NCBI RefSeq assembly: GCF_000340965.1
Contig: NZ_ANAY01000001.1
Coordinates: 248,001-312,000 of the forward strand
Length of the DNA stretch: 64,000 nt
Direction: 5' to 3'
Source of the DNA: Nocardiopsis kunsanensis DSM 44524
Lineage (GTDB): Bacteria; Actinomycetota; Actinomycetes; Streptosporangiales; Streptosporangiaceae
The notes under the pieces were generated by a model that made no database searches, was not told where the DNA came from, and was given only the letters and a program-made list of their open reading frames with translations. Position numbers and translations under genes: made by a program. This document shows, in pieces, positions 8,937-16,121 of the stretch. Positions within the stretch are counted from its first letter, which is position 1; the number at the start of each line of letters is the position of its first letter.

Positions 8937-10096
8937 GATTGCGCCACCGCGACGGCACCGTCGTCCACCTGGCCTACTGCACGAACGTGCACCCGGCCGA
9001 GGACCTGGAGGGCGTGCTGCGCCAGATCCGGGTGTTCGGGGGCGGGGTGCGCGAACGCCTGGGCGCCGACCGCCTCGGGCTGGGCCTGTGGCTGCCCGCT
9101 CCTCTGGCCCGGCAGCTGGCGGCCGATCCCTCGCTGGTCGACCGGCTGCGCGGCGGGCTGGACGCGGCCGGGCTGGAGACGGTCACCCTCAACGCCTTCC
9201 CGTACCGGGGGTTCCAGGACCCGGTGGTCAAACACCGCGTCTACCACCCGGACTGGACCGAGCGGGCACGCCTGGACTACACGATCGACTGCGCCCGGGT
9301 CCTGGCCCGCCTCATGCCCGGGGACGCGGCACGCGGGAGCGTGTCCACCCTGCCCCTGGCCTGGCGTGAACCCTGGGACCCGGACCGTCTGGGCCGGGCC
9401 CGCAGCCACCTGACCGAACTCGCCGGGGTGCTGGCCGAGCTCGCCGATCAGGGGACCCCGGTGCGTGTGGGGCTGGAGCCGGAACCGGGGTGTGTGGTCG
9501 AGACCAGCCGGGACGCGGCACGCCTCCTGTCCGGTCTGCCCCCGCAGCTCGGTGTGTGCCTGGACACCTGTCACACCGCGACCGGGTTCGAGGGGGCCGG
9601 GACGGCGCTGGGCCGGCTGGCCGACGCGGGGCTGCCGGTGGTCAAGGCCCAGGCCTCGGCCGCCGTGGAGGTGCCCGACCCGCGCGACCCGGCGGCGCGG
9701 GAGGCGCTGTCCGAGTTCGCCGAGGACCGGTTCCTGCACCAGACCCGTGAGCTGGTGGGTCTGCGGGCGCGCGGGCGCGACGACCTGCCCGAAGCGATGT
9801 CGGGGCCCTACCCCCTGCCGGCACGGGGACCCTGGCGCACCCATTTCCACGTGCCCCTGCACGCCGAGGCCCGGCCGCCGCTGCGGATCACGCGGGACCA
9901 CCTCACCGATGTACTCGGGCACCTGTTCGGGGGCGAGCGGGCGCTGACCGACCACGTGGAGGTGGAGACCTACACCTGGTCGGTCCTGCCGCAGGACCGC
10001 CGCCCCGCCGGCGAGGACGCCCTGGTGGCCGGTATCGCCGCAGAGGTCGCCTGGGCCCGCGACCGTCTCACCGAACTCGGTCTGGAACCGGTATGA
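8933..10096 (+). CDS. EboE-like metabolite traffic protein (TIM barrel)
   Basis: 387 residues from GTG at 8933 overlapping the upstream TGA. EboE hallmarks are clear: the N-terminal VVHLAYCTNVHPAEDLEG, then TLNAFPYRGF, VVKHRVYHPDWTERARLDYT, GLEPEPGCVVETS and CLDTCHTATGF. The protein is a xylose-isomerase-type TIM barrel; the Glu and Asp/His residues in the last two motifs are expected metal ligands. Members of this family accompany EboA and EboC in clusters that move precursors to the periplasm. The molecular reaction is not established. Confidence 0.9.
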   Translation: MRLRHRDGTVVHLAYCTNVHPAEDLEGVLRQIRVFGGGVRERLGADRLGLGLWLPAPLARQLAADPSLVDRLRGGLDAAGLETVTLNAFPYRGFQDPVVKHRVYHPDWTERARLDYTIDCARVLARLMPGDAARGSVSTLPLAWREPWDPDRLGRARSHLTELAGVLAELADQGTPVRVGLEPEPGCVVETSRDAARLLSGLPPQLGVCLDTCHTATGFEGAGTALGRLADAGLPVVKAQASAAVEVPDPRDPAAREALSEFAEDRFLHQTRELVGLRARGRDDLPEAMSGPYPLPARGPWRTHFHVPLHAEARPPLRITRDHLTDVLGHLFGGERALTDHVEVETYTWSVLPQDRRPAGEDALVAGIAAEVAWARDRLTELGLEPV

Positions 10097-10122
10097 GTCC
10101 CGAAGCCGACGGAAGGGATGCC

Positions 10123-11523
10123 ATGTCCTCACCCGAACCCCGCCTGCTGGTGATCGACGCGGTCGGGCTCACGCCCCGGCTCCTGCGGTACGCACCCCGG
10201 CTGCGCGCCCTGGCCGAACGCGGGTGGCAGGCCCCGCTGGAGACGGTGCTGCCCGCCGTGACCTGCACCGTGCAGTCGACCTTCCTCACCGGCCGCACCC
10301 CCGCCGGACACGGCGCCGTCGCCAACGGGTGGTACTTCCGCGACCTGGGCGAGGTGTACCTGTGGCGCCAGCACAACCGGCTCGTGCAGGGCGAGAAGGT
10401 GTGGGAGACCGCGCGCCGCCACCGTCCGGGGCTGAAGGTGGCCAACGTGTGCTGGTGGTACGCGATGGGCGCCACCACCGACTGGACCGTCACACCGCGG
10501 CCGATCTACCACGCGGACGGGCGCAAGTCCCCCGACTGCTACACACGCCCGCCCGAGCTGCACGACGAACTCACCGAGGAGCTGGGCCCCTTCCCGCTGT
10601 TCAACTACTGGGGGCCGACCGCATCGCTCGCCTCCAGCGAGTGGATCGTCGCAGCCACCCGCAGGCTCATGCCCCGGGCCGACCTGACGCTGTGTTATCT
10701 CCCGCACCTGGACTACGACCTGCAACGCCACGGCCCGGACTCGCCGCAGGCCCGGCGGGCCGCCCGTGACATGGACGCCGCGCTCGCGCCGCTGTTGGAC
10801 GACGCCGAGGCCGCCGGGGTCCGGGTCGTGGTGCTCAGCGAGTACGGCATCACCCCGGCCACGACCCCGGTCGACGTCAACCGGGTGCTGCGCCGGGCCG
10901 GGTTGTTGGAGGTCTACACCCAGGACGGGATGGAGTACCTGGACCCGTGGGCCTCGCGCGCCTTCGCCGTGGCCGACCACCAGTGCGCCCACGTGTACGT
11001 GCGCGACGAGGCGGACGTGCCCGCGGTCGCCGGGCTCCTGGAGCGGGTCGAGGGCGTGGACCTGGTCCTGGACGAGAAGGGCCGGGCCGAGCAGGGCCTG
11101 GACCACGAGCGTTCCGGTGATCTGGTGCTGGTGGCCGAGCCGGGCGCGTGGTTCACCTACTACTACTGGCTCGACGACACACGCGCCCCCGACTTCGCCC
11201 GCGGGGTCGACATCCACCGCAAGCCCGGGTTCGACCCGGCCGAACTCTTCCTCGACCCGAAGGATCCCCTGGTCAAGGCACGGGCCGCCGCGAACCTGGC
11301 CCGCAAGAAGGCCGGGCTGCGCTACGCCATGAACGTCGTCCCGCTGGACCCGGCGCCGGTGCGGGGCACACACGGGCGCCGCGCCGAGGACCCCGACGAC
11401 GGTCCCCTCCTGATCTGCACCGAACCCGGGTCCGCCCGGGACCGTGTCGCCGCCACCGAGGTGCGCGACCTCCTGCTCGGCCTCGTCGGGGTGCCGGACC
11501 CGGCGGGGCCGACCCCCGCCTGA
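10123..11523 (+). CDS. Alkaline phosphatase family nucleotide pyrophosphatase/phosphodiesterase (EboF-like)
   Basis: 466 residues from ATG at 10123, chosen for GGAAGGG 5 nt upstream. An ATG at 10093 overlapping the EboE stop would add 10 residues and is also possible. The nucleotide pyrophosphatase fold is shown by LLVIDAVG (first metal Asp), TCTVQSTFLTGRTPAGHG (nucleophile Thr), LPHLDYDLQRHG, VVLSEYGI (where many relatives have SDHG) and ADHQCAHVY. In this superfamily two zinc ions drive cleavage of phosphodiesters or pyrophosphates. It is the penultimate gene of the ebo-like operon. No signal peptide, so it is probably cytoplasmic. Confidence 0.88.
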   Translation: MSSPEPRLLVIDAVGLTPRLLRYAPRLRALAERGWQAPLETVLPAVTCTVQSTFLTGRTPAGHGAVANGWYFRDLGEVYLWRQHNRLVQGEKVWETARRHRPGLKVANVCWWYAMGATTDWTVTPRPIYHADGRKSPDCYTRPPELHDELTEELGPFPLFNYWGPTASLASSEWIVAATRRLMPRADLTLCYLPHLDYDLQRHGPDSPQARRAARDMDAALAPLLDDAEAAGVRVVVLSEYGITPATTPVDVNRVLRRAGLLEVYTQDGMEYLDPWASRAFAVADHQCAHVYVRDEADVPAVAGLLERVEGVDLVLDEKGRAEQGLDHERSGDLVLVAEPGAWFTYYYWLDDTRAPDFARGVDIHRKPGFDPAELFLDPKDPLVKARAAANLARKKAGLRYAMNVVPLDPAPVRGTHGRRAEDPDDGPLLICTEPGSARDRVAATEVRDLLLGLVGVPDPAGPTPA

Positions 11524-11583
11524 GCCGGCACCGACCGAGCAGGCGCCGGACACCCCCAACCCCCATCGAATCCGGAGGTCACG

Positions 11584-12588
11584 ATGACCCGACCTGTCAC
11601 CCTGTTCACCGGCCAGTGGGCCGACCTGCCGTTCGAGGAGGTGTGCTCGCTGGCCTCCTCGTGGGGCTACGACGGGCTGGAGATCGCCTGTTGGGGCGAC
11701 CACCTCGACGTCACGCGGGCGGCCGAGGACGAGGCCTACGTCCGCGGCCGGTTCGACATCCTCGAGAAGCACGGCCTGGGCGTGTGGGCGATCTCCAACC
11801 ACCTGCTGGGCCAGGCGGTGTGCGACGACCCGATCGACCACCGCCACCAGGACATCCTGCCCTCACGCGTGTGGGGCGACGGCGACCCCGAGGGTGTGCG
11901 CCGGCGCGCCGCCGAGGAGATGAGAACGACCGCACGCGCGGCCGCGAAGCTGGGCGTGGACACCGTCGTCGGCTTCTCCGGGTCGGCGAACTGGAAGTAC
12001 GTGGCGATGTTCCCGCCGGTGGGCCCCGACGTCATCGATGCGGGCTACCGGGACTTCGCCGACCGCTGGAACCCGATCCTGGACGTGTTCGAGGAAGTGG
12101 GGGTGCGCTTCGCCCTGGAGGTGCACCCTTCCGAGATCGCCTACGACTACTGGTCGACGCAGTTGGCGCTGGAGGCGGTCGGCCACCGTCCCTCGTTCGG
12201 GCTCAACTGGGACCCCAGCCACATGGTGTGGCAGGACGTGGACCCGGTCGGGTTCCTGTACGACTTCCGGGACCGCATCTACCACGTGGACTGCAAGGAC
12301 GCCCGCAAGCGGGTCGGCAACGGCCGCAACGGGCGCCTGGGCTCGCACCTGCCGTGGGGTGATCCCCGCCGGGGATGGGACTTCGTCTCCACCGGGCGCG
12401 GCGACGTGCCGTGGGAGGCGTGCTTCCGGGTACTGAACTCGATCGGCTACGAGGGGCCGATCTCGGTGGAGTGGGAGGACGCCGGGATGGACCGGTTGAC
12501 CGGTGCGGCCGAGGCCGTGCAGTTCGTGCGCGCCAACGCCTTCGACCCGCCCGAGTCCTCCTTCGACTCCGCGTTCTCCTCCGACTGA
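11584..12588 (+). CDS. Sugar phosphate isomerase/epimerase
   Basis: 334 residues; ATG at 11584 with GGAGGT 4-5 nt upstream. A TIM-barrel isomerase/epimerase: [20 protein letters not shown] near the N-terminus, [13 protein letters not shown] (Glu and His ligands), [13 protein letters not shown] (Asp and His) and [11 protein letters not shown], ending in [11 protein letters not shown]. This motif set is common in the group often paired with ThuA-like and Gfo/Idh/MocA-like proteins in glycoside or cyclitol catabolism. It is separated from the operon by 60 nt and followed by a strong terminator, so it is probably the last gene of the same transcript. Confidence 0.88.
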   Translation: MTRPVTLFTGQWADLPFEEVCSLASSWGYDGLEIACWGDHLDVTRAAEDEAYVRGRFDILEKHGLGVWAISNHLLGQAVCDDPIDHRHQDILPSRVWGDGDPEGVRRRAAEEMRTTARAAAKLGVDTVVGFSGSANWKYVAMFPPVGPDVIDAGYRDFADRWNPILDVFEEVGVRFALEVHPSEIAYDYWSTQLALEAVGHRPSFGLNWDPSHMVWQDVDPVGFLYDFRDRIYHVDCKDARKRVGNGRNGRLGSHLPWGDPRRGWDFVSTGRGDVPWEACFRVLNSIGYEGPISVEWEDAGMDRLTGAAEAVQFVRANAFDPPESSFDSAFSSD

Positions 12589-12598
12589 GCCGGGCCGC

Positions 12599-12651
12599 GG
12601 CGGGCCGCCGGGGCGGTCCTCGAGAAGGACCTCCGTCCCCGGCGGCCCGCC
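12599..12651. terminator. Nested hairpin ending the ebo-like operon
   Basis: A perfect 15-bp GC stem (12599-12613 with 12637-12651) encloses a second hairpin (12615-12631, GGTCCT / AGGACC). It begins 10 nt after the isomerase stop. Confidence 0.75.
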
Positions 12652-12708
12652 ACGGAGGCCCACCGCGGAGGCTCGATGCGGAGGCCCCCGCGGAGGCTCG
12701 ATGCGCCC

Positions 12709-12948
12709 TCAGATCATGGGCGCGATGACCACGCGGTGGCGCTGCCCGTCCGGATCGACCACGTCCTGGCGGAAGTCGTTGATCCGGTTGACCGAGCTCT
12801 GCACCTCGTCGTCGGAGAACGTGTCCGTTCCGGCGCCGGGCAGGTGCCCGCGTACGGCACGGACCGCTTCCTCCACGGAGAGCGCGCTCTCGCGCCGGAC
12901 CGGGGTGATGAGCCGGCCCTCCAGGCGGCTGATGGCGATCCGGAACAT
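12709..12948 (-). CDS. Small hypothetical protein (79 aa)
   Basis: ATG at 12948 preceded by AGGGAG at good spacing; the longer frame extending to 13563 runs through a decayed region and is not credible. The protein begins MFRIAISRLEGRLITPVR and contains a Ser/Asp-rich middle followed by NRINDFRQDVVDPDGQRHRV. No membrane segment or known motif. It converges on the ebo-like operon and marks the boundary of the decayed mobile region. Function unknown. Confidence 0.6.
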   Translation of the reverse strand: MFRIAISRLEGRLITPVRRESALSVEEAVRAVRGHLPGAGTDTFSDDEVQSSVNRINDFRQDVVDPDGQRHRVVIAPMI

Positions 12949-13375
12949 CCCGGTCTCCCTGCGGTGTTGGGGGTCGTCACCGACATTCTGCCTCACCGTC
13001 CCCGTCTCTACGGTCCGAGCGGAGCGGGCATGCCCTTCGGCCCGGGGAAGCCCCCGGGCCGGTGGGGCCGGGGCGGGGTCGTGCCGCGTGGACGGCTGTT
13101 GCGCGGTGAACCCCCGGTCGAGGGGCGTCTGCGCCCGGTCTTGTGACTCCGGACAGGAGTTCGCCGCCCTGCCCGACCCCGCACCCAGTGGGTGGGACCG
13201 TACGTGGGTGCTCTTGCTACCAGAGCCGACTTTGGCGGTCGAGACTGGCTCTGGGGCCACTGCCGACCGGCTCGGCAGACCACCCCGGTGGCCACCCTCA
13301 ACTCGGCGGACGGCACCCCCAGGAGCGGCTGAGCGGTGTCCACTCTGGCCAGCGGTGACAGGCCGAGCGCACGCG
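12949..13375. other. Gap with no recognisable gene
   Basis: About 430 bp between the 79-aa gene and the HNH remnant. Open frames here are compositional and carry no motif I recognise. The short leftward frames continue from the HNH remnant and probably represent its decayed 3' end. Confidence 0.4.
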
Positions 13376-13630
13376 CCGATTTCCAGACTGCCGTGGTGCA
13401 GTTTTCGTTGAGCGGCCACGTGTGGCGGCGCCGGTGGTAGTCGCGAACGTTCTCGGCGCGTGTGATGGCTCCATGTGCCGCAGGTTTTGGCACGATGGCT
13501 CGTCGCACCAGTGAGCCAGCACGGGGCGGGGTTGTCCTCGATGGGCACGAGGATGCCGGACATCTGTCGGTAGCCGTAGGCATGGACGCTGACGGTGCAC
13601 CTGACTGACGTGTCCGCTCCGGCACGGCCC
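13376..13630 (-). pseudogene. Frameshifted HNH-endonuclease-like gene
   Basis: Three adjacent leftward frames each carry one consecutive piece of an HNH-like protein. One frame reads CTVSVHAYGYRQMSGIL; the next, near 13520, reads VLAHWCDEPSCQNLRHM (zinc and His motif); the third, from about 13475, reads ITRAENVRDYHRRRHTWPL. Joined, they give the C-DEP-C-N-H ... N ... RR pattern common in small HNH proteins of actinobacterial mobile elements. At least two frameshifts separate the pieces, so no full product can be made. Downstream residues look non-coding. Confidence 0.65.
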
Positions 13631-13698
13631 GCCTTGAGCTCGCTGTTACCGCTACTACTCAGGGCCGAACATCAGTACCAGCTTTGTTCTTCGCTGCA

Positions 13699-13827
13699 TC
13701 AGTGGGTGGCGAACGCGTAGGCGGCGGTCTCTTCGTACGCCAACAAGGCGTGCCGGAGCTCGGCAGATAAGCGGGCGGCGGGCCTTGTGCGGGTGCGGCG
13801 AGGGGTGTGGCGTGCCGAACAGGTCAT
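13699..13827 (-). CDS. Very small coupled protein (42 aa)
   Basis: An ATG at 13827 overlaps the stop of the HTH gene (ATGA) and opens a 42-residue frame with an Arg-rich start and an amphipathic end (LSAELRHALLAYEETAAYAF). The overlap and codon use support translation, but no family is recognised. Another overlapping frame in the same stretch looks worse. It could equally be the 5' remnant of a longer decayed gene. Confidence 0.35.
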   Translation of the reverse strand: MTCSARHTPRRTRTRPAARLSAELRHALLAYEETAAYAFATH

Positions 13828-14024
13828 TCATGGGACGGATCCGCCTGCGTGCGTGCGGCTTCGGCTACGGATCGGCGGATGAGGGTGTAGCGACCGATAC
13901 GGCGAGCGGGCAGGGTTCCGGCTTCCACCTGGGCCGACACACCTTGTCTCGTCATGCCCATGATGTCGGCGGCCTCGCCGGTGGTGACCAGGTCGGGGAT
14001 GTACGGGTCATCGGTCATGGCCAT
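13824..14024 (-). CDS. Excisionase-like helix-turn-helix protein (66 aa)
   Basis: A complete small DNA-binding protein. The middle reads LVTTGEAADIMGMTRQGVSA, the MerR/excisionase-type helix-turn-helix, followed by EAGTLPARRIGRYTLIRRS, the usual beta-wing. In actinobacterial integrative elements such proteins act as excisionases or local regulators beside an integrase and a replication gene. Here neither partner is present, the neighbour is a broken HNH gene, and the element looks decayed. ATG at 14024 is preceded by AGGAAC. The family call is firm; the role as an excisionase is inference. Confidence 0.7.
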   Translation of the reverse strand: MAMTDDPYIPDLVTTGEAADIMGMTRQGVSAQVEAGTLPARRIGRYTLIRRSVAEAARTQADPSHE

Positions 14025-14106
14025 GGTGGTTGTTCCTGTCCGGTTCGGGTCTTGGCCGGCCCGCGGGTATACCGAGGGCCGGCCGGAGTGTCGAGAGAAC
14101 TCTGTC

Positions 14107-14283
14107 TTACAGACGGTGCCGCGCGAGGCGGTAGATCAGGACCGCGCCGAGCACCAGGACGGCCCAGACGGGCCACAGGGCCCACAGCAGAGGCGTGGGT
14201 TCATTGATGGTCATGGCGGCCACCAGCAGCACGGGGGTGACCACCAGGGCGACCACCGTCACAGTGAACGAGATCCGAACCAT
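14107..14283 (-). CDS. Small two-helix membrane protein (58 aa)
   Basis: ATG at 14283 with AAAGGA about 5 nt upstream. The protein starts MVRISFTVTVVALVV, has one hydrophobic helix at about residues 4-24, a short Asn-Glu-Pro turn, and a second helix at about 32-51 (LLWALWPVWAVLVLGAVLIY), then ends RLARHRL. Tiny membrane proteins of this shape are common cargo of actinobacterial integrative elements. It lies 82 bp upstream of the excisionase-like gene and is probably part of the same decayed element. Function unknown. Confidence 0.55.
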   Translation of the reverse strand: MVRISFTVTVVALVVTPVLLVAAMTINEPTPLLWALWPVWAVLVLGAVLIYRLARHRL

Positions 14284-14339
14284 GTTCGTCCTTTGCGGTT
14301 GTTGCGGTTGCGTGTTCTGGGTGGGACCCTGTGGGAAGC

Positions 14340-14375
14340 AGGGCCGGGGATAGCTGATATATCCCCGGCCCTTTT
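14340..14375. terminator. Strong hairpin with T-run
   Basis: Perfect 13-bp stem (AGGGCCGGGGATA / TATCCCCGGCCCT) with a 7-nt loop, followed on the plus strand by CTTTTCTC. No rightward gene precedes it now, which fits loss of neighbouring genes. Confidence 0.65.
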
Positions 14376-14385
14376 CTCTGGCTAC

Positions 14386-14486
14386 CTAGCCCCGGTTCCG
14401 TCGGATCTTCCGGGCTCGCCGGTTCATCTTCTGGTACGAGCGGTAAGTCCGCTCCCGGGCCCGGACCGCTTTAGGGCGCTCGCGCT
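14386..14486 (-). pseudogene. C-terminal remnant of a basic protein
   Basis: A leftward frame ends at 14386 with a strongly basic tail (RTYRSYQKMNRRARKIRRNR). Its upstream part runs straight into the hsdM fragment, which is coded on the other strand, so the gene has lost its 5' end at about 14486. It probably belongs to the decayed mobile element. No family assigned. Confidence 0.4.
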
Positions 14487-14745
14487 TGCCCCTGCTGCTG
14501 CGCGACGACTGCATCGATGCGGTTCTCGGCCTGGCCCCGACTCTGTTCCACGGCACCGTCATCCCCACGTGTGTGGTCGTTTTCCGCTCCCGAGGAGCTC
14601 CTCTACTCCTACGAGAACTCCGCGGACTTTTCGACACCCACCGGTATGTGGACCACGCGCCATCACCGGAACCGCACGACGTGTACGCCCCCTCTGCGGA
14701 AAGCGTGCCCGGGACCGAGACCGCCGAGCGGCCCTGGCCACCGGG
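14487..14745 (+). pseudogene. hsdM: Fragment of a type I methylase gene (hsdM remnant)
   Basis: The frame LLRDDCIDAVLGLAPTLFHG followed by TVIPTCVVVFR matches the intact HsdM at 29.7 kb ([20 protein letters not shown]). After a gap equivalent to about 190 bp it resumes as [17 protein letters not shown], matching [17 protein letters not shown] at 30.0 kb, and then degenerates near the match to PEAEIAER. Everything upstream (including the catalytic NPPF) and all sequence corresponding to the rest of hsdM and hsdS is missing. The next bases instead match those downstream of hsdS at about 32.3 kb. It is the scar of a second RM locus. Confidence 0.85.
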
Positions 14746-14801
14746 TGGCCGGATGTGGCCCGGGATCGCCTTCACTCCGGACCACGGTCGCTGGTGGCTA
14801 C

Positions 14802-15137
14802 CTATCGCGTCCCGGCCATGGGACCGCGCCGGTGCCAGGAGCCTCGCGGCCTGGGCCTCGGTGGCAGGTGCAGGGCTCCGGTCCGCCGGGCCCGGACCAA
14901 GTGGGAGAAGGTGGTCGCCACGGGCCTGCTGCTCTGCTCCAACTGCTCGATCTTGGCTTCCAACTCCTGGGCACTGTCACCGCTCAGCAGCACCATCTGC
15001 TCGGTGTGGGCCGCCCAGTACTGTCCGGTCGCGCTGCCGTGCCACACGGTCCATCCCCGTCGCCGGTACACGTCCCGCAGACGGCTCAGTTGTCGGGCCG
15101 AGGCCATTCCTGGGTCCTTCATCGTGGTCGCGCTCAT
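14802..15137 (-). CDS. Hypothetical cassette protein A, copy 1 (111 aa)
   Basis: ATG at 15137 overlaps the stop of the next leftward-read gene (ATGA). The conserved core RLRDVYRRRGWTVWHGSATG then QYWAAHTEQMVLLSGDSAQE is nearly identical to the paralogue at 32347-32685, followed by a helix with many Glu/Leu and a basic Pro/Arg-rich tail. It looks like a small soluble protein with one beta-rich domain. It is always third in the ATPase - protein B - protein A run in this window. No named family; the role is unknown but linked by position to the ATPase. Confidence 0.65.
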   Translation of the reverse strand: MSATTMKDPGMASARQLSRLRDVYRRRGWTVWHGSATGQYWAAHTEQMVLLSGDSAQELEAKIEQLEQSSRPVATTFSHLVRARRTGALHLPPRPRPRGSWHRRGPMAGTR

Positions 15138-15361
15138 GCCTGACTACCTCCCAGGGTGTTCAGCACCTGCCGGAGTCCCTCGGCGCAACCCCGCTCGATC
15201 AGTTCGTGCCGGCCGTCACCGCTGTTCCGGGTCCTGGTCGCCACGTAGCTGGGCAGGCCCCGTTCGTTGTGCAGCTCGCAGGTCAGGAAGTCGGGGAACT
15301 CCTCGCGTAGCCGCAGGACGGTCTCGCTGGGCCGGATGCGATAGCCCTCCACCACGATCAC
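15134..15361 (-). CDS. Hypothetical cassette protein B, copy 1 (75 aa)
   Basis: GTG at 15361 overlaps the ATPase stop (GTGA), with AGAGGAAGGG close upstream; this start aligns with the paralogue at 32912. The sequence is a compact alpha/beta protein: GYRIRPSETVLRLREEFPDF, then LTCELHNERGLPSYVATRT and a C-terminal helix LIERGCAEGLRQVLNTLGG. Strong identity to 32682-32912 shows it is under selection in both copies. No catalytic motif. It is translationally coupled to both neighbours. Confidence 0.65.
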   Translation of the reverse strand: MIVVEGYRIRPSETVLRLREEFPDFLTCELHNERGLPSYVATRTRNSGDGRHELIERGCAEGLRQVLNTLGGSQA

Positions 15362-15852
15362 CAGCCCTTCCTCTGGAGCGGAAGCACCGGCGCCACGGGC
15401 TGTGGAACGTCCCAGCACAGTTCGAAGAACATCCCCGGACCCAGGATCGACTGGTAGTGACCCCAGCGGTCCGCGAGTGCGTTCACCAGCACCAGGCCGT
15501 GGCCGCTCTCGGCTATGGCGTCGGGGGTCACGGCCCGCAGGACCGGGCGCCTGCCGTGAGCGTCGCGGACCTCAACGCGCACCCGGCCGTGGAAGAAGTG
15601 CGCCCGCACGTAGAAGTCCCCGGGCGCGTCGGTCTGCTTCGGGGCGTGCTTGACGTTGTTGCTCGCCAGCTCCGAGAGCAACAGGAGCGCGGTGTCGGCG
15701 GTCTCGCTCGGCACGCCCTCCACGCACAGGGTGCGGGCGAGCCAGTCCCGAGCCTCCTGGATGCTCTCCGGGCGGCCGATGAACCGGGAAGAGCAGCGCC
15801 GCAGCGGCAGCCGCCGACGCGGCCCCGGGACGGAAACGGTACGTTTGGTCAT
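15358..15852 (-). CDS. ATP-binding SpoIIAB/RsbW-like anti-sigma-type protein, copy 1
   Basis: 164 residues. A HATPase_c (GHKL) domain is visible: the helix LLLLSELASNNVKHAP contains the N-box (E and N), VRVEVRDAHGRRPVL carries the D-x-x-G-type G1 box (normally DNG/DHG, here DAHG), and ESGHGLVLVNALADRWGHY is the G2 box. Actinobacteria hold many such stand-alone ATPases. Those next to HTH-DUF5753 and DUF397 genes resemble the AbaA/WhiJ-type triads of Streptomyces. Divergent from the HTH gene at 16122, it heads a three-gene leftward run. Nearly identical to 32906-33400. Confidence 0.85.
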   Translation of the reverse strand: MTKRTVSVPGPRRRLPLRRCSSRFIGRPESIQEARDWLARTLCVEGVPSETADTALLLLSELASNNVKHAPKQTDAPGDFYVRAHFFHGRVRVEVRDAHGRRPVLRAVTPDAIAESGHGLVLVNALADRWGHYQSILGPGMFFELCWDVPQPVAPVLPLQRKGW

Positions 15853-15886
15853 GAGTCCTCACCTGCTACTTCAGGTTGTGGGCTAA

Positions 15887-15928
15887 GGCCCTGTCCAGGT
15901 GTGCCCTCACCTTGGCAGGGCCGTTTTT
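15887..15928. promoter_or_regulatory. Conserved hairpin between ATPase and HTH genes, copy 1
   Basis: GGCCCTG / CAGGGCC stem followed on the plus strand by GTTTTT, 35 nt upstream of the ATPase start. The matching region at 33435-33469 keeps the stem although its loop differs, so the structure is conserved more than the loop. Confidence 0.45.
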
Positions 15929-16121
15929 GTGCGTCGAACACCTCAACAGCCTGTGCCTACGAACTGCTGGTGTTGCCGACGTCACTGTTAGTGTGCATCG
16001 CAATACCGCTCATGGCAAGAGGGTTACTAGAATCTTCAGTATTGGCAACTTGCGAAAAGTTGGCTTCATGCATTGGGTCAGTGACACTGTGGACGTCCAT
16101 GTCTGCATCAGGAGGTGTTGG

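Noticed and set aside
10129-11847. 572-codon antisense frame over the phosphodiesterase
   Set aside because: Shadow of the real gene; crosses into the next gene with no start signal.
12709-13563. 284-codon minus-strand frame including the 79-aa gene
   Set aside because: Only the first-exposed 79 codons have a ribosome-binding site and gene-like composition; the rest overlaps the broken HNH gene.
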